Assembly: GCA_944548615.1 (NCBI GenBank)
Contig: OX155955.1
Location: forward strand, 11,217,921 to 11,281,920
From: Micropterix aruncella
Lineage: Eukaryota; Arthropoda; Insecta; Lepidoptera; Micropterigidae
Reading direction: 5' to 3'
Length of the DNA: 64,000 nucleotides
Numbering within the stretch: the stretch's first letter is position 1; every line of letters starts with the position of its first letter. The position numbers were made by a program, and so were the translations under genes. The notes beneath the pieces were generated by a model. That model had not been told where the DNA came from and searched no databases. It saw only the letters and a list, made by a program, of their open reading frames with translations. This document shows, in pieces, positions 23,130 through 31,935 of the stretch.

Positions 23130-23640
23130 TTATAGGATTTCTCTACCGAAATTTTTTTCCGTAGTCGATCCTGGGTCAGAGTGAATGGGGCTTTTGTGGA
23201 GGAGGTTTAGCTCAGGATGATTGTGCCCCCCACGCTTCCACTCGCCCAAACACTTCAGTCTGTATGCTGTAAGTCTGGCGGAGTGGATGATGAGCTTGTC
23301 CAGAGGCGGGCAGCAGAGTGCCACCTCTAATCCCGCTGTTGGGGTGGTCTTCATGACGCCAGTTGCAGCCCTCAGGTAGTTACCTTGAAGGCTTTTAAGC
23401 ATTTTAACTGTCTCAAGCTTTTTCACCCTGGACCACCAGACTATTGCAGCATAGGTTAGTCTAGGCAGCACTACTGCCCTGTAGAGCCATAAGGCGACCC
23501 TGGGTTTGAACCCCCAGGTTTTTCCCATGACTCTTTTGCACGTCCACAACGAGGCATAGAAGGTTGTTCTCTTGCGCTCGAGGTGGTGCTTCCAATTGAG
23601 CTTTGGGTCTAGATAGACTCCAAGGTATTTAACTACTGTA
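23130..23640 (-). pseudogene. Nested LINE, reverse-transcriptase thumb fragment
   Basis: The frame contains TCKRVMGKTWGFKPRVALWL, YRAVVLPRLTYAAIVWW, LRAATGVMKTTPTAGLEVAL and AYRLKCLGEW, a common arthropod LINE thumb and connection region. It ends at GREIL before the frame shift into RNase H. The catalytic domain is missing because the insertion is 5'-truncated. Confidence 0.85.
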
Positions 23641-23933
23641 ATGATAAAATGATAAAACAATAATGAAAATATTAAAATTCATAAATAAAAATAATGGTAA
23701 ATATATATTTATGTTTTGTATGGCGTATTTATAATGTGTAAGTGTAAGGAATTTAGACTCTTGTAATGCAATAAGCATATAATGTGTTAAGCAAGTGTGT
23801 AAAAAGTATAAATGGGCTGTGTTATAATTATAGACAAGGGCAAATTAGCAAATAAAATTGAAGTTTCTGTAAAAGTGGACAAAAATTAAAATTCATTGAT
23901 AATTGAGGTACTATTACAAACAGATTGATTTTA

Positions 23934-24250
23934 CTAAATAATGTTATAAAAAATGTTGCTACTTAGTTGCGATACGGATGTTATACAACGCGCTTGAGAA
24001 GTGTCGTTTTTTCTGATATAAATTCGACCGGAGCGGATCCAACAATATTTTATATTTCGGTCCTTAACGAAAGATCGCACATTTTTGAAAAGTTCGTTGT
24101 TCTTAGGCGTTAAATGTTCGTTAACGAATATTCTTTTCTCTTCTCCGTTCATTCCGATGTGTTTCGTTGTCAAGCCGCGCATTTTCCGAATTGCATAGAT
24201 GAGTTCGTCCTTGTGTCGACGATCAGAAAATTTTACAATTACATTCCGAG
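23934..24250 (-). pseudogene. LINE ORF1, C-terminal FP-like part
   Basis: The minus-strand frame reads RPRNVIVKFSDRRHKDELIY, AIRKMRGLTT, RIFVNEHLTPKNNELF and KYCWIRSGRIYIRKND. This is the arrangement of the conserved C-terminal region of insect LINE ORF1 proteins related to the baculovirus FP protein family, which binds nucleic acid. It is cut from the coiled-coil part by the MITE at 24256-24362. Confidence 0.8.
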
Positions 24251-24255
24251 GTCTG

Positions 24256-24362
24256 GGGGCCTATTCTTGAAAAATTTAGCATGCTAAATTTGTCTATGGC
24301 CCATGTAAATCAAATGGACCATAGACAAATATGGCATGCTAAATTTGTCAAGAATTGCCCCC
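24256..24362. mobile_element. 107-bp hairpin MITE inserted in LINE ORF1
   Basis: Almost the whole insert folds on itself. The left arm reads GGGGCCTATTCTTGAAAAAT and the complement of the right arm GGGGGCAATTCTTGACAAAT; both continue TTAGCATG and later TTTGTCTATGG. CTG is duplicated at 24253-24255 and 24363-24365. It splits the ORF1 arginine/proline junction and brings the downstream frame out of register. Confidence 0.85.
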
Positions 24363-24365
24363 CTG

Positions 24366-25158
24366 CGCGGAGGCGGAGATGTATTCGTTTCGGAAGTACC
24401 TACGCGTGTTACTATTGCGTGGTGTTACACGATGTGCAGATAGTACCTACAGGAGCAGGTGTAAACTGCACGCCGGCAGTCTGTATAATTCTGGAGATGA
24501 GAATGGACACGTCTTCGTTCTTCAGTTCGGGAATCCCAGATATTTCAACGTTGTCCAATCTGTCTCGTTGATTCCTTTCATCCGAATCCGTTTGAAGAGA
24601 GGAAACTGTTTGCCTTAATTCGCATATCTCATTTTTTAAACATTTTATCGTTCCCACTGCTTCATCGTATTTTTCCACCTTTTTGTTCAATTCGTCGATT
24701 TTGTCGTTGCTGAATTGAATAAATTCTCGAAATTCTTTTAAAATACTGGACACTTGATCGAGTTTCGAGTCCATTTGTTTACTAAGCGTTTCGAATTTAG
24801 AGTCGATAGTGGACAGAATTAAATTGACGAGTGTGTTGTCGAGAGCCACGGTGGAGCTGGAGACCGGCTGCGGGCGGTCGGCGAGAGCTGAAGCTGAAGA
24901 GTCGCCTGAGAGGGTCGCCGAGGGTGCGGGGGGCGCGGGGTTCGCCGGGGGCGCGGGGGGGCGCGGCTGGAGGCTCGCCTGGGAGGTCGCCGGGGGTGCG
25001 GGGGCGGCGGGGCTGTCGGCACCGTCGTCTGCATTGTTGTCTGCGGCGGCCGTGACCATAGCCTTGGCAGGGTCCTTCGAAGCGGCGACGGAAGCCGATC
25101 GCGATGCTCTCGGACCCATCATATCGAGGCTCGAACCATTTCCCAAAGACTCCAATGC
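24366..25158 (-). pseudogene. LINE ORF1, Pro/Ala-rich and coiled-coil part
   Basis: An open stretch from about 25158 (TTG, no ATG) to a stop at 24412 gives about 247 residues. Residues 1-90 are Ala/Pro/Ser-rich, from the GC-rich patch at 24840-25060. About 105-200 is a heptad-rich coiled coil (STIDSKFETLSKQMDSKLDQ, DELNKKVEKYDE, LRQTVSSLQTD). Then comes the start of the RRM-like part (RDRLDNVEISGIPE). A shift near 24425 leads to HHAIVTRVG just before the MITE. It would trimerise and bind element RNA. Confidence 0.8.
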
Positions 25159-25162
25159 ATTG

Positions 25163-25186
25163 CCATTGATTTTATAAAATCAATGG
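25163..25186. repeat. 24-bp perfect palindrome breaking ORF1
   Basis: Arms CCATTGATTTTA meet without a loop. The same arms recur at 25479-25508 with a 6-base loop. It lies at the junction of the zinc-finger and coiled-coil frames of the LINE ORF1. Confidence 0.85.
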
Positions 25187-25339
25187 TATTGCTGAGTAAC
25201 ATCTGAGACAATTCTTTTTCTTGCTAAATAATTCCTTCTTCATGCCGAGGCAAAAATAATGAACTGTCATTTTACAATTTATGCATACTAATTTGTCTTC
25301 AGCGATGATTTTTTCATTACATTTACTGCAGGCCGACAT
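25172..25339 (-). pseudogene. LINE ORF1 N-terminal PHD-like zinc finger
   Basis: An ATG at 25339 opens 55 codons. Cys4, Cys7, Cys19, Cys22, His27, Cys30, Cys44 and Cys47 form a C4-H-C3 pattern (CSKCNEK, CINCKMTVHYFC, CLRC) like the PHD/ESSS fingers at the start of some CR1-clade ORF1 proteins. The stop arises inside a short palindrome at 25163-25186 that also puts the coiled-coil part out of frame. Confidence 0.75.
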
Positions 25340-25478
25340 GTTGCTATTCTAAGCGGACGGCAAGCGGATTTTTATTAGCTGTCGTATCGTATGCGTATTA
25401 TTTTTTCGTATGCGTATTATTACTAGCGCCCTCTGTACTTTTTTTCCCTTTTGGTTGACTTACTTACAAAGGTCGGAA

Positions 25479-25507
25479 CATTGATTTTATTACACTATAA
25501 AATCAAT
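25479..25507. mobile_element. 29-bp palindromic insert with 8-bp flanking duplication
   Basis: CATTGATTTTAT, six bases, then ATAAAATCAAT. GGTCGGAA occurs directly before (25471-25478) and after (25508-25515). An 8-bp duplication and CA...TG ends fit a hAT-type minimal insert or footprint, but the element is too short to assign. Confidence 0.5.
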
Positions 25508-25580
25508 GGTCGGAATCACGAATGCGTCTATAATACACTACTAGATGGCGAAAATCGATAACAGAAGTAAAAAGAAAAGA

Positions 25581-25660
25581 AAAAAAAATCGCCGGCAGGG
25601 GGATCGGACCTCGGAACCCTGCAAGTTAACTCAATGTCGCACCAATGCGCCACCAATCGT
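25581..25660 (-). repeat. tRNA-like sequence with Pol III signals (SINE head or tRNA pseudogene)
   Basis: On the minus strand TGGCGCATTGG (25652-25642) matches the A box and GGTCCGATCCC (25610-25600) matches the B box. They are separated by about 31 bases, and a T8 terminator (25588-25581) follows 11 bases after the B box, as in a tRNA. The acceptor and T stems do not pair well, so it is not a working tRNA. Confidence 0.45.
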
Positions 25661-25959
25661 TATATCGTAGATGCTCAAAACGTCGTAACTGTTAGAGTAC
25701 AAATTGTATCAGTAGTTCAGATTAAAAAATTCGTTAACCCGACACTTGTTAAAAAGTTGAAAAAAAAATGTACATACAGTTCAAAAGCAATTTTCTCACA
25801 AGTCACTAAATTCACTGCGTTTTTGTCTGTAATTTAAGGTGCGATTTGTTAAATATAACACTGTTTGGCAATAAATTAGCGGAGAAAACAACATGAGCGG
25901 TAACAAGCACGTCAGTAGCGGGCACGATTCCTTCCAATTTCGAGGAACCAATTATTATA

Positions 25960-26605
25960 AAATTATTATTATTATTTACATTATAATATATACATTTATA
26001 ATACATTTACAGACAGGCAGCATAATTGCTGATATGTCTGAATATGAAACTGAGTACAACTACAATTTTTGTTTAAGGTCCATCAAGTCTATTTTTGAAC
26101 ATGTTGACACTACTCGCTTCAGCCACTACAGCAGATAAACTGTTCCACTGGTCCACAATCCGGTTGGTCAGGAAATGTTTCCTGGGATTCATCAGGAATC
26201 GTGTTTTCTCCAGCTTAAAATTGTGTCCTCGCAGATGATGCTTGTAGTTTCTCTTAAAGATAGAAGACAATTCGGGGCAATTGTAGCATCCGTTGAGGAT
26301 CTTATATATTCCAATGAGGTCACCCCTGGTCCCACGATCCTTGAGTGTAGGCAGCTGCAGCCTGCGGAGTCTTCTGCATATTCCAGATTTTTGAACCCCA
26401 TTGGCATCTTGGTCGCTCGGCGCTGGACTTTTTCTAAGAGATCCTCATATTTCACAAAGTACGGATTCCATATCTGGAATCCAAACTGTAGCATTGGTCT
26501 GATGTAGGTTTTGTACAGTGATACAAATAAGGCTGGTGTGATATAGTTAAACGACTTGCGGATGAGGTACATAACTGAGTTCGCCTTGTCAAATGACATT
26601 CGGCA
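25960..26605 (-). pseudogene. CR1-type LINE 3' fragment
   Basis: The minus strand gives ALFVSLYKTYIRPMLQFGFQ, IWNPYFVKYEDLLEKVQRRA and TKMPMGFKNLEYAE. After a frame change follow SSIFKRNYKHHLRGHNFKLE and FLTNRIVDQWNSLS, the thumb-to-C-terminus of a CR1-type reverse-transcriptase ORF. The 5' end is truncated near 26605. The 3' side runs into an AT-rich tail with ATTATTATTATT at about 25959-25972. Confidence 0.85.
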
Positions 26606-26639
26606 AAATTGTCAATGTTGAAATTATCATGGAAGATTT

Positions 26640-26905
26640 TGACAAAGCGATACATCTACTGCAAAATTATCAATTTGATAAAAACTCACACTTTTATAAC
26701 TAAGACATTAAATAAGATTTATATTTGTAGCGATACATACATCTACTGCAAAAGTATCAATTCGGTATTTATATTTGTAGCGATACATACATCTACTGCA
26801 AAAGTATCAATTCGGTATCAAAGCGATACATCTACTGCAAAAGTATCAATTTGGTAAAAACTCACACTTTTATAATTACAATATAAGATTTATATTTGTA
26901 ATTCC
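26640..26905 (+). repeat. Tandem repeat with GCGATACATCTACTGCAAAA units
   Basis: Four units contain GCGATACAT, CATCTACTGCAAAA and TATCAATT. Two central units of about 52-54 bases are nearly identical. The outer units carry an AACTCACACTTTTATAA extension, so the array has an A-B-B-A look. No coding sense. Confidence 0.8.
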
Positions 26906-27401
26906 CATTATGAATTTAATTATTTGTTTAATTTAAATGTAATCATTAGGAAACGTTTTTATGAATAAAAATGTTCATCCTGTAAAAAAGATTTTTGCTG
27001 ATGTATCATTCAAAGAAAACGGTTCTCAATTAGGGACAGTAGTTCGGTCATTGACCCAATTTACGACCAGTTGATCGTACATTGGGACTACAGGCTGGTA
27101 TTTAAAATAATTTTATATCATAAAATCTTACACTTACTCGTACGGAGCTCTTCGGAGTGGATCTTTTAGTTTAGGCGCTAATTACGATTGGCTATTTAAA
27201 TGGATTATTATGATTAATCGCATATTAAATTCACACATTTATGTGGGAAACAATGGAAATATTATTTTGTGAAAGTTTTTTTTGTGATTAATTTAAATAA
27301 TAATTACGGTAGTCTTGATAATCCGAACACCAAAAATCTGTATCCTGTTCGGATTCAGTATGTGTTTGGATTATAGAACGGGGATTAAAGATCCCCTTAA
27401 T
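26906..27401. other. No gene; possible Tigger/pogo-type end
   Basis: AT-rich sequence. At about 27310-27385 a TCTTGATAATCCGAACACC stretch is followed by GTTCGGATTCAG, resembling inverted repeat ends of pogo/Tigger elements. No transposase seen. Confidence 0.35.
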
Positions 27402-27785
27402 AATACCATGATCTTGCAAATGCCGTCACCCGGAGCTTAACTGTTCACTTTATTGTGGTGGAAGTTGGCGGTCGTGACCTGCCAGACAAATCTCTGACCT
27501 CTTTAAAGATCTTGGTCTCTCCAGGAAAATAATCAACTCCTTCCTAGAAAAAAATATCTACAACCGCAATATCCGCATCTCAAATTCTTTGGCTTTGAAG
27601 GGGAAGTGAATGGGTGGTAAGGTGGACGCTCACATGTGGCAAGGCAGCTGTCCTAAACCACCACAGCTGGTCGTTAGTTTAGAGTCCACCGCTCAACCCC
27701 CCAGAAGTGTAATAATATTATTATGATGGGCCCGACTCCGGTCGATGAATTCCATGGCAGCCCGTGTGTATTTTATTTTTACTTA
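27402..27785 (+). pseudogene. Restriction-like endonuclease LINE, 5'-truncated copy
   Basis: The sequence begins at the family's CCATGATCTTGCAAATGCCG and continues through AAGATCTTGGTCTCTCCAGG to the shared 3'UTR and the GTGTATTTTATTT tail. It contains only the last 60 or so codons, with stops. Confidence 0.75.
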
Positions 27786-28461
27786 AAAAAAACTGTTAGG
27801 TTACAACATAATTGTTATTATTTGGGAAGTCGGGCAGGGCCAACCTGCTGTTATCAGTTTGGTAGCAAACTGTTTCTTGCAGCTTAGACCATAAGATCCA
27901 ATATGTTCTCGGGTCGGTCCAATTCATGATTCAGCTCCTAGTCAGTAGACTCCTTGTATGCAGGACTACCCCGGGAAGGACACTCGCGTCCCAGGCCTCA
28001 CGGCTGGTGGATCGATTTCCCCTGGGGGATTGCCTCTCGGAACTACTGGATGGTTTGTGCACCATTCGGCAACAACCAATCGGTTTGTACACTCTGACTA
28101 ATTACTGATGGAATCGGGAGACTATGTAAACCGGGGTAGATGTTGAACTGCTGTCATCCACTCTTAAAACGACAACTGGGATACCTGATCCTGAATTCAG
28201 AGCCGGGCAAAAGATGGCATGGTCCACGATAGATTCAAACTGAATCACCGCTGTACATACGGTCCTGCGACCAGTCGGGAGGTCGGAGGTATCCTGATGG
28301 TTAGTTAATTCCAAACGGAGATATCCTGCCAAAACTGGTAGTCAGGGGGCGAGGCTGCCCGCTGCTTCACCTCCCCGTTGCCTCGCCGTAAGGCGTCGGC
28401 CTCTAACGGGCATGTTGGCTTTGCTGGACAGTAGGTGTGTATCGTAAGTCCTCTGCACTCA
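27786..28461. other. GC-richer block of unknown origin, left part
   Basis: Base composition rises well above the surroundings (for example CCCCGGGAAGG, GGGGGCGAGGCTGCCCGC). No domain in either strand's open frames (27926-28108, 28102-28332). It seems continuous with 28748-29150 across a MITE, so it is probably an older transposon or its untranslated region. Confidence 0.4.
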
Positions 28462-28747
28462 CCTCTAACACAGTATACCCCAGACAGTAGCTTATCTTAG
28501 AACAAAATTGAAATGTAAACGAATACGACACGAGTCGTAAGAGCTCGCATTTGCTCACCAGATGTTTCGCTACCCGGCCTACCCAGATGTCCGAATGCTC
28601 GAAAATATCGCCATCCCCTACCTAGCCGTAATGCTAACTGTTCGCGTTTGTCGGGATGGACCCCTCTACCCATATTCTTCAACACCCTCTTCCCGCATTT
28701 CCTTGTAGCTCAAGAGTAAAGCTACTGGTTGGTATACTGTGCCTCTA
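28462..28747. mobile_element. MITE with CACAGTATACC ends, copy 2
   Basis: CCTCTA flanks the element on both sides (28462-28467, 28742-28747). The ends CACAGTATACC and GGTATACTGTG are perfect complements. Counting one mismatched base, the duplication is 7 bp, in agreement with copy 1 at 13957-14365. Confidence 0.8.
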
Positions 28748-29150
28748 GTAAGACAGAACGATCATTATCGTTAAAACTTCCTGGAGTGATGGATTTACCC
28801 ATTGTAGTCGACACCTCCAAATATTGACTCAGCCGCGTAGGAACACTGGTCAGGTCAGACGGGGAATGGAGACGGCCGAAACGACCGCAATTGCCAGTTG
28901 AGCGCTGGCAGCGGTGAGCGGTGGATGTGTTCAGTCTGCTCATCAGTGCCGGTTCTTGATGGTTTTGTGCATCTTGAGCCTGAAGTCCTGTCTGTTTTCT
29001 TAGGTCGGCTCAACTCGCGGGTCAGCTCGCATCTGGTAGCCTCCTCGAAGAGGCACTAATCTGGAACGCTGTGAACTCTGCCTGCGGCTGTAACCTACAG
29101 TCGTAAACAGTTGGGATCAGAGGGGGGGAACACCTCAGGCGGAATCGGGC
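28748..29150. other. GC-richer block of unknown origin, right part
   Basis: Same composition as 27786-28461. It includes GGTGAGCGGTGGATG, which faintly recalls the 3'UTR of the endonuclease LINE family on the opposite strand. No coding domain. Confidence 0.35.
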
Positions 29151-29878
29151 TAGATATTTAGGAGTCAGTCGGAGTCGAAATTGTAAATAATTGAACATTT
29201 GAACGCCTTATAATTTGAACTTGAAATTTAAATGATTTGCTGTCATAAAAATAAGAAAAGATGTATTCGGAAAATTTGGCAAATTCCACCCTCTGGTGAA
29301 AATAGGTTTCGATATTCTTTTCTATCTGACAAGTATCTTCGAAATCGTATAAAATGGGCAACTGTAATTTGGTACAAGGAAACAAGGAACTCCGTATTCA
29401 AGAAAATCCATGGGAAGAAAGTGGAAATTGGGGTAAAATAGTCACGTAAACATTTAAAATATAGGTTTGACTAAATTCAAATCCTAACAGGAAATGGGGT
29501 CGAAGCTTCAGGTAATTGAATATTTGGTCACTTTATAATATACACCATGCCTCTGCAAAGACTGTCTTAATATAGGAATGATTCAAAAGATTAATAAAAA
29601 AAAAATTTTTTTTTGCTGGTTTTTTTTTTTGGATTTTAAGAGAATTTAATTTACTGGAAATTATTTTATATTAAAAACTGAGTTGAAAATCATCTACAAT
29701 TTGAATCAGACCTTACACTTGACACTATACACGATATATTTATGTTCATTAATTGGCATTTGCTCGTTTAGACAACTGCTTACTTGATATTTGGACTATG
29801 ACACTCGGGATGACGTAACGATTCGGGATGACATAACGACCTTAAATCGGTTCATGCGTTTAGAAGTTACGGTGAAAT
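29151..29878. other. No gene seen
   Basis: AT-rich sequence. Overlapping open frames at 29158-29441 on both strands show no domain. A near-repeat (CGGGATGACGTAACGA / CGGGATGACATAACGA) lies at 29806-29840. Confidence 0.4.
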
Positions 29879-29926
29879 AAATAAATGGAAATATACATAT
29901 CTATCTATGTATATTTCCATTTATTT
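29879..29926. repeat. 21-bp stem hairpin downstream of the dehydrogenase
   Basis: AAATAAATGGAAATATACAT-type arms at 29879-29899 and 29906-29926 pair perfectly around a 6-base loop. It lies about 150 bases beyond the dehydrogenase poly(A) signal, so a role in that transcript is doubtful. Confidence 0.85.
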
Positions 29927-30073
29927 CATCTGAACCCTGAACACATTACACTTCTTATTTGTTGGGCAGTCATATAAAAATACATGTAAAATCTAAATGG
30001 CCACATGCAATTTTGTTTAATACACGGCCGAAATTATTATTAAATTAATTACTAATAAATTAATATATAGGTT

Positions 30074-30079
30074 TTTATT
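30074..30079 (-). terminator. Poly(A) signal of the short-chain dehydrogenase
   Basis: AATAAA on the minus strand, 13 bases after the stop codon. Other A-rich signals may lie further downstream. Confidence 0.55.
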
Positions 30080-30092
30080 ATGAATGACAATC

Positions 30093-30869
30093 TTATTTCG
30101 AGCCTGACCCTAAAGCTAAACCACCGTCAACGCTCAAAATAGCACCAGTTATATTCGACGCTAAGTCACTCGCTAGAAAAGCAATCGCTGCTGCTGTTTC
30201 CTCTGGTTTTCCAACGCGTCCGTTCGGGTGAAGTTTAGCAGCGCCATTATAAAAGACATCATCAGGAATTGACTTCGGTTTAGTGTTGTGAAACATCACC
30301 GTCGGCACGATGCCTGGATTCACCGAATTGACGCGGACCTGCCTCGACGCAACATCCAACGCTAAGCATTTAGTGAAATGATCGAGGGCAGCTTTCGACA
30401 TGGAGTACGGCATACTATTGCGCATGACGCGCAGTGAGCAAGCACTCGACACATTCACTACGTTTCCCTTGCGTTTGATCAGATGGGGGAGCGCCAGTTT
30501 GGTCAAGTACAAAACGGCGCGGACGTTCGTATTGAACATAAGATCGTATTGCTCTAACGTCATCGTTTCGAGACAGTTGATTCCGCCCACGCCGGCGTTG
30601 TTGACGAGCACGTCGAGAGCTCCGTACCTCGTGATGGTCTGTTCCATAATATTGTCTAGATCTTCTTTTTTTTCAACATCGCCTAAAACGGCTAAAATTT
30701 CCGATTTTTCGTTGCGGTTTCTACATTCATCGACGGTTTTATTCAGATTCGCTTCGTTTCTTCCAGTCAGTGCGAGTTTAGCTCCGAGACCAGCAAAGTA
30801 AACAGCTGTTGCTGCTCCAATTCCAGAACTGGCACCAGTGATGAGTACTATTTTCCCACTGAAATCCAT
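30093..30869 (-). CDS. Classical short-chain dehydrogenase/reductase, 258 aa
   Basis: A complete uninterrupted CDS. It is an NAD(P)-dependent oxidoreductase of the classical SDR family with a single Rossmann fold. Visible are the nucleotide-binding TGASSGIG (11-18), GDV with D64, NNAG (90-93), N115, S142, and the YSMSK catalytic pair Y155 and K159, then NPGIV (184-188) and the C-terminal SVDGG. Length and motifs fit soluble FabG-like or insect 'oxidoreductase' SDRs. R37 in LTGRN, just after strand beta-2, favours NADPH over NADH (inference). No signal peptide or peroxisomal SKL. Upstream, a T-rich run plus CAG at about 30889 on the minus strand looks like a 5'UTR splice acceptor, so a non-coding first exon is likely. 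Substrate unknown. Confidence 0.95.
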   Translation of the reverse strand: MDFSGKIVLITGASSGIGAATAVYFAGLGAKLALTGRNEANLNKTVDECRNRNEKSEILAVLGDVEKKEDLDNIMEQTITRYGALDVLVNNAGVGGINCLETMTLEQYDLMFNTNVRAVLYLTKLALPHLIKRKGNVVNVSSACSLRVMRNSMPYSMSKAALDHFTKCLALDVASRQVRVNSVNPGIVPTVMFHNTKPKSIPDDVFYNGAAKLHPNGRVGKPEETAAAIAFLASDLASNITGAILSVDGGLALGSGSK

Positions 30870-30921
30870 TGCACTCGCGTTTGAAGTATCTGAAAAAAAA
30901 ACAACCTAAAATATACTTAAA

Positions 30922-31315
30922 AATAGATAGATAGATAGACATTCTTTATCGCACATTTTAAGACAAAACATACAACAGGGGGACTTATTGCTTAAATTAC
31001 AATCTCTTACAGCCAACTCTTGTGAAAATTAAAGTTGGATGTAAGAGATTTAGGTGCTAGTAGAGTAAAACAACTCAATAAACAATGCCTAACAAAAAAA
31101 TAACAAAAAAACAAAAATGTTAAAAATATCATTAGGATTTAAAGAATATTTGCAAGGAGAAGGACGTAAGAGCATTACATAAGACATAGGATAACTTGAA
31201 AAGTAGAAACCATTGGTGCGTTTCTTATATGGGACGAAAGATGGTTCTATAGTCTAGCTGCATGAGCGGTGAAGGAATATGTAAAATAGAAGAATTATGA
31301 GTAGGAATCGCAAAT
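30922..31315 (-). repeat. LINE 3' end, tandem copy 1
   Basis: On the minus strand it ends GATAAAGAATGTCTATCTAT. It shares with the next copy the segments AATATTTGCAAGGAG, CATAGGATAACTTGAAAAGT and GGTGCGTTTCTTATA-like strings. The 5' side ends exactly where the 3' tail of copy 2 begins. Confidence 0.8.
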
Positions 31316-31935
31316 TTAGATAGATAGATAAATAGACATTCTTTATCGCACATTTTAAAACAAAACTGCACATAGAACAGACGGACTTATTGCTAAAATT
31401 ACAATCTCTTACAGCCAACCTTTATGGAAGTGAAAGTATTTAAATTCTAGTAAAGTAAAATAACAAAAAACTTAATATTTAACAAAAAGTAATCAAATAA
31501 CAAAAATGCCAATTTATAAAAATAGAATTAGGATTTAGAGAATATTTGCAAGGAGCAGAGGCCAGGAGAGGATGGGATGAGACGTAGGATAACTAGGAAT
31601 TTAGGCATACGAAATGATTTTTAAGAGACACTTGAAAAGTAGAAAACGATGGTTCGTTTCTGATATTTAACGGGAGCTGGTCCCTTAGTCCAGCTGCATA
31701 AACGGCGAAGGACTGTAAGGAATGTAAAAAAGTAAGAAAAGAATGTAAAAAAAAGAATTATGAGTAGGGATCGCAATTTTACAATCCTGACTGAAACGGA
31801 GTGGAAGACCGTGACTTCCTAAGTGAGAGAATTTTTCAGTTAGGTAGGAGGGAGCGGTTGGATTGTTGAGAATGTTATAAAGAAGGGAAAGAATAATGCA
31901 GGTTTCTACGTTCACGTATTCGAAGCCAATGAAGT
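31316..31935 (-). repeat. LINE 3' end, tandem copy 2 (longer)
   Basis: Same family, reaching about 220 bases further 5'. The minus frame 31915-31685 (NVETCIILSLLYNILNNPTAPSYLTEKFS) looks like the C-terminal tail of a LINE ORF. Both copies are 5'-truncated and in the same direction. Confidence 0.75.

Larger units (their letters stand above)
22144..23640 (-). mobile_element. Nested 5'-truncated RNase H LINE with 14-bp target duplication
   Basis: ATGATAAAATGATA occurs at 22130-22143 and 23641-23654, exactly flanking the insert. On the minus strand the insert starts inside the reverse-transcriptase thumb (KYLGVYLDPKLNWKHHL) and continues through RNase H and a zinc knuckle to a CTACTACTACTAT 3' tail. 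It sits between ORF1 and ORF2 of the older LINE. RNase H places it in the I/R1/Loa-like part of the LINE tree; the exact clade is unclear. Confidence 0.9.
18618..25520 (-). mobile_element. CR1/Jockey-like LINE, nearly full length, inactivated and invaded
   Basis: Read on the minus strand from about 25.5 kb: a 5'UTR, a short zinc-finger frame (25339-25172), a Pro/Ala-rich and coiled-coil ORF1 (25155-24412), an ORF1 C-terminal piece (24250-23934), endonuclease (21794-21132), reverse transcriptase (20977-18932) and a 3'UTR ending in AATTGAATTGAATT near 18618. The order is that of CR1/Jockey-group LINEs. A nested LINE (22144-23640) and a 107-bp MITE (24256-24362) interrupt it, and single frameshifts separate the endonuclease from the reverse transcriptase. 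Outer target duplications were not found, so the 5' boundary is approximate. A TG-rich tract (18826-18890) and an AAT run (18911-18935) lie in the 3'UTR. Confidence 0.8.

Noticed and set aside
23934..24250. Baculovirus-FP-like sequence as evidence of a viral insertion
   Set aside because: This domain is a normal part of insect LINE ORF1 proteins and is in order with the coiled coil, endonuclease and reverse transcriptase.
24809..25177. Plus-strand Gly/Ala/Arg-rich frames
   Set aside because: Antisense shadows of the Pro/Ala-rich part of the LINE ORF1.
26640..26905. Regular repeats resembling a CRISPR array
   Set aside because: The host is a eukaryote, there are no unique spacers of constant length, and the units vary; it is a plain tandem repeat.
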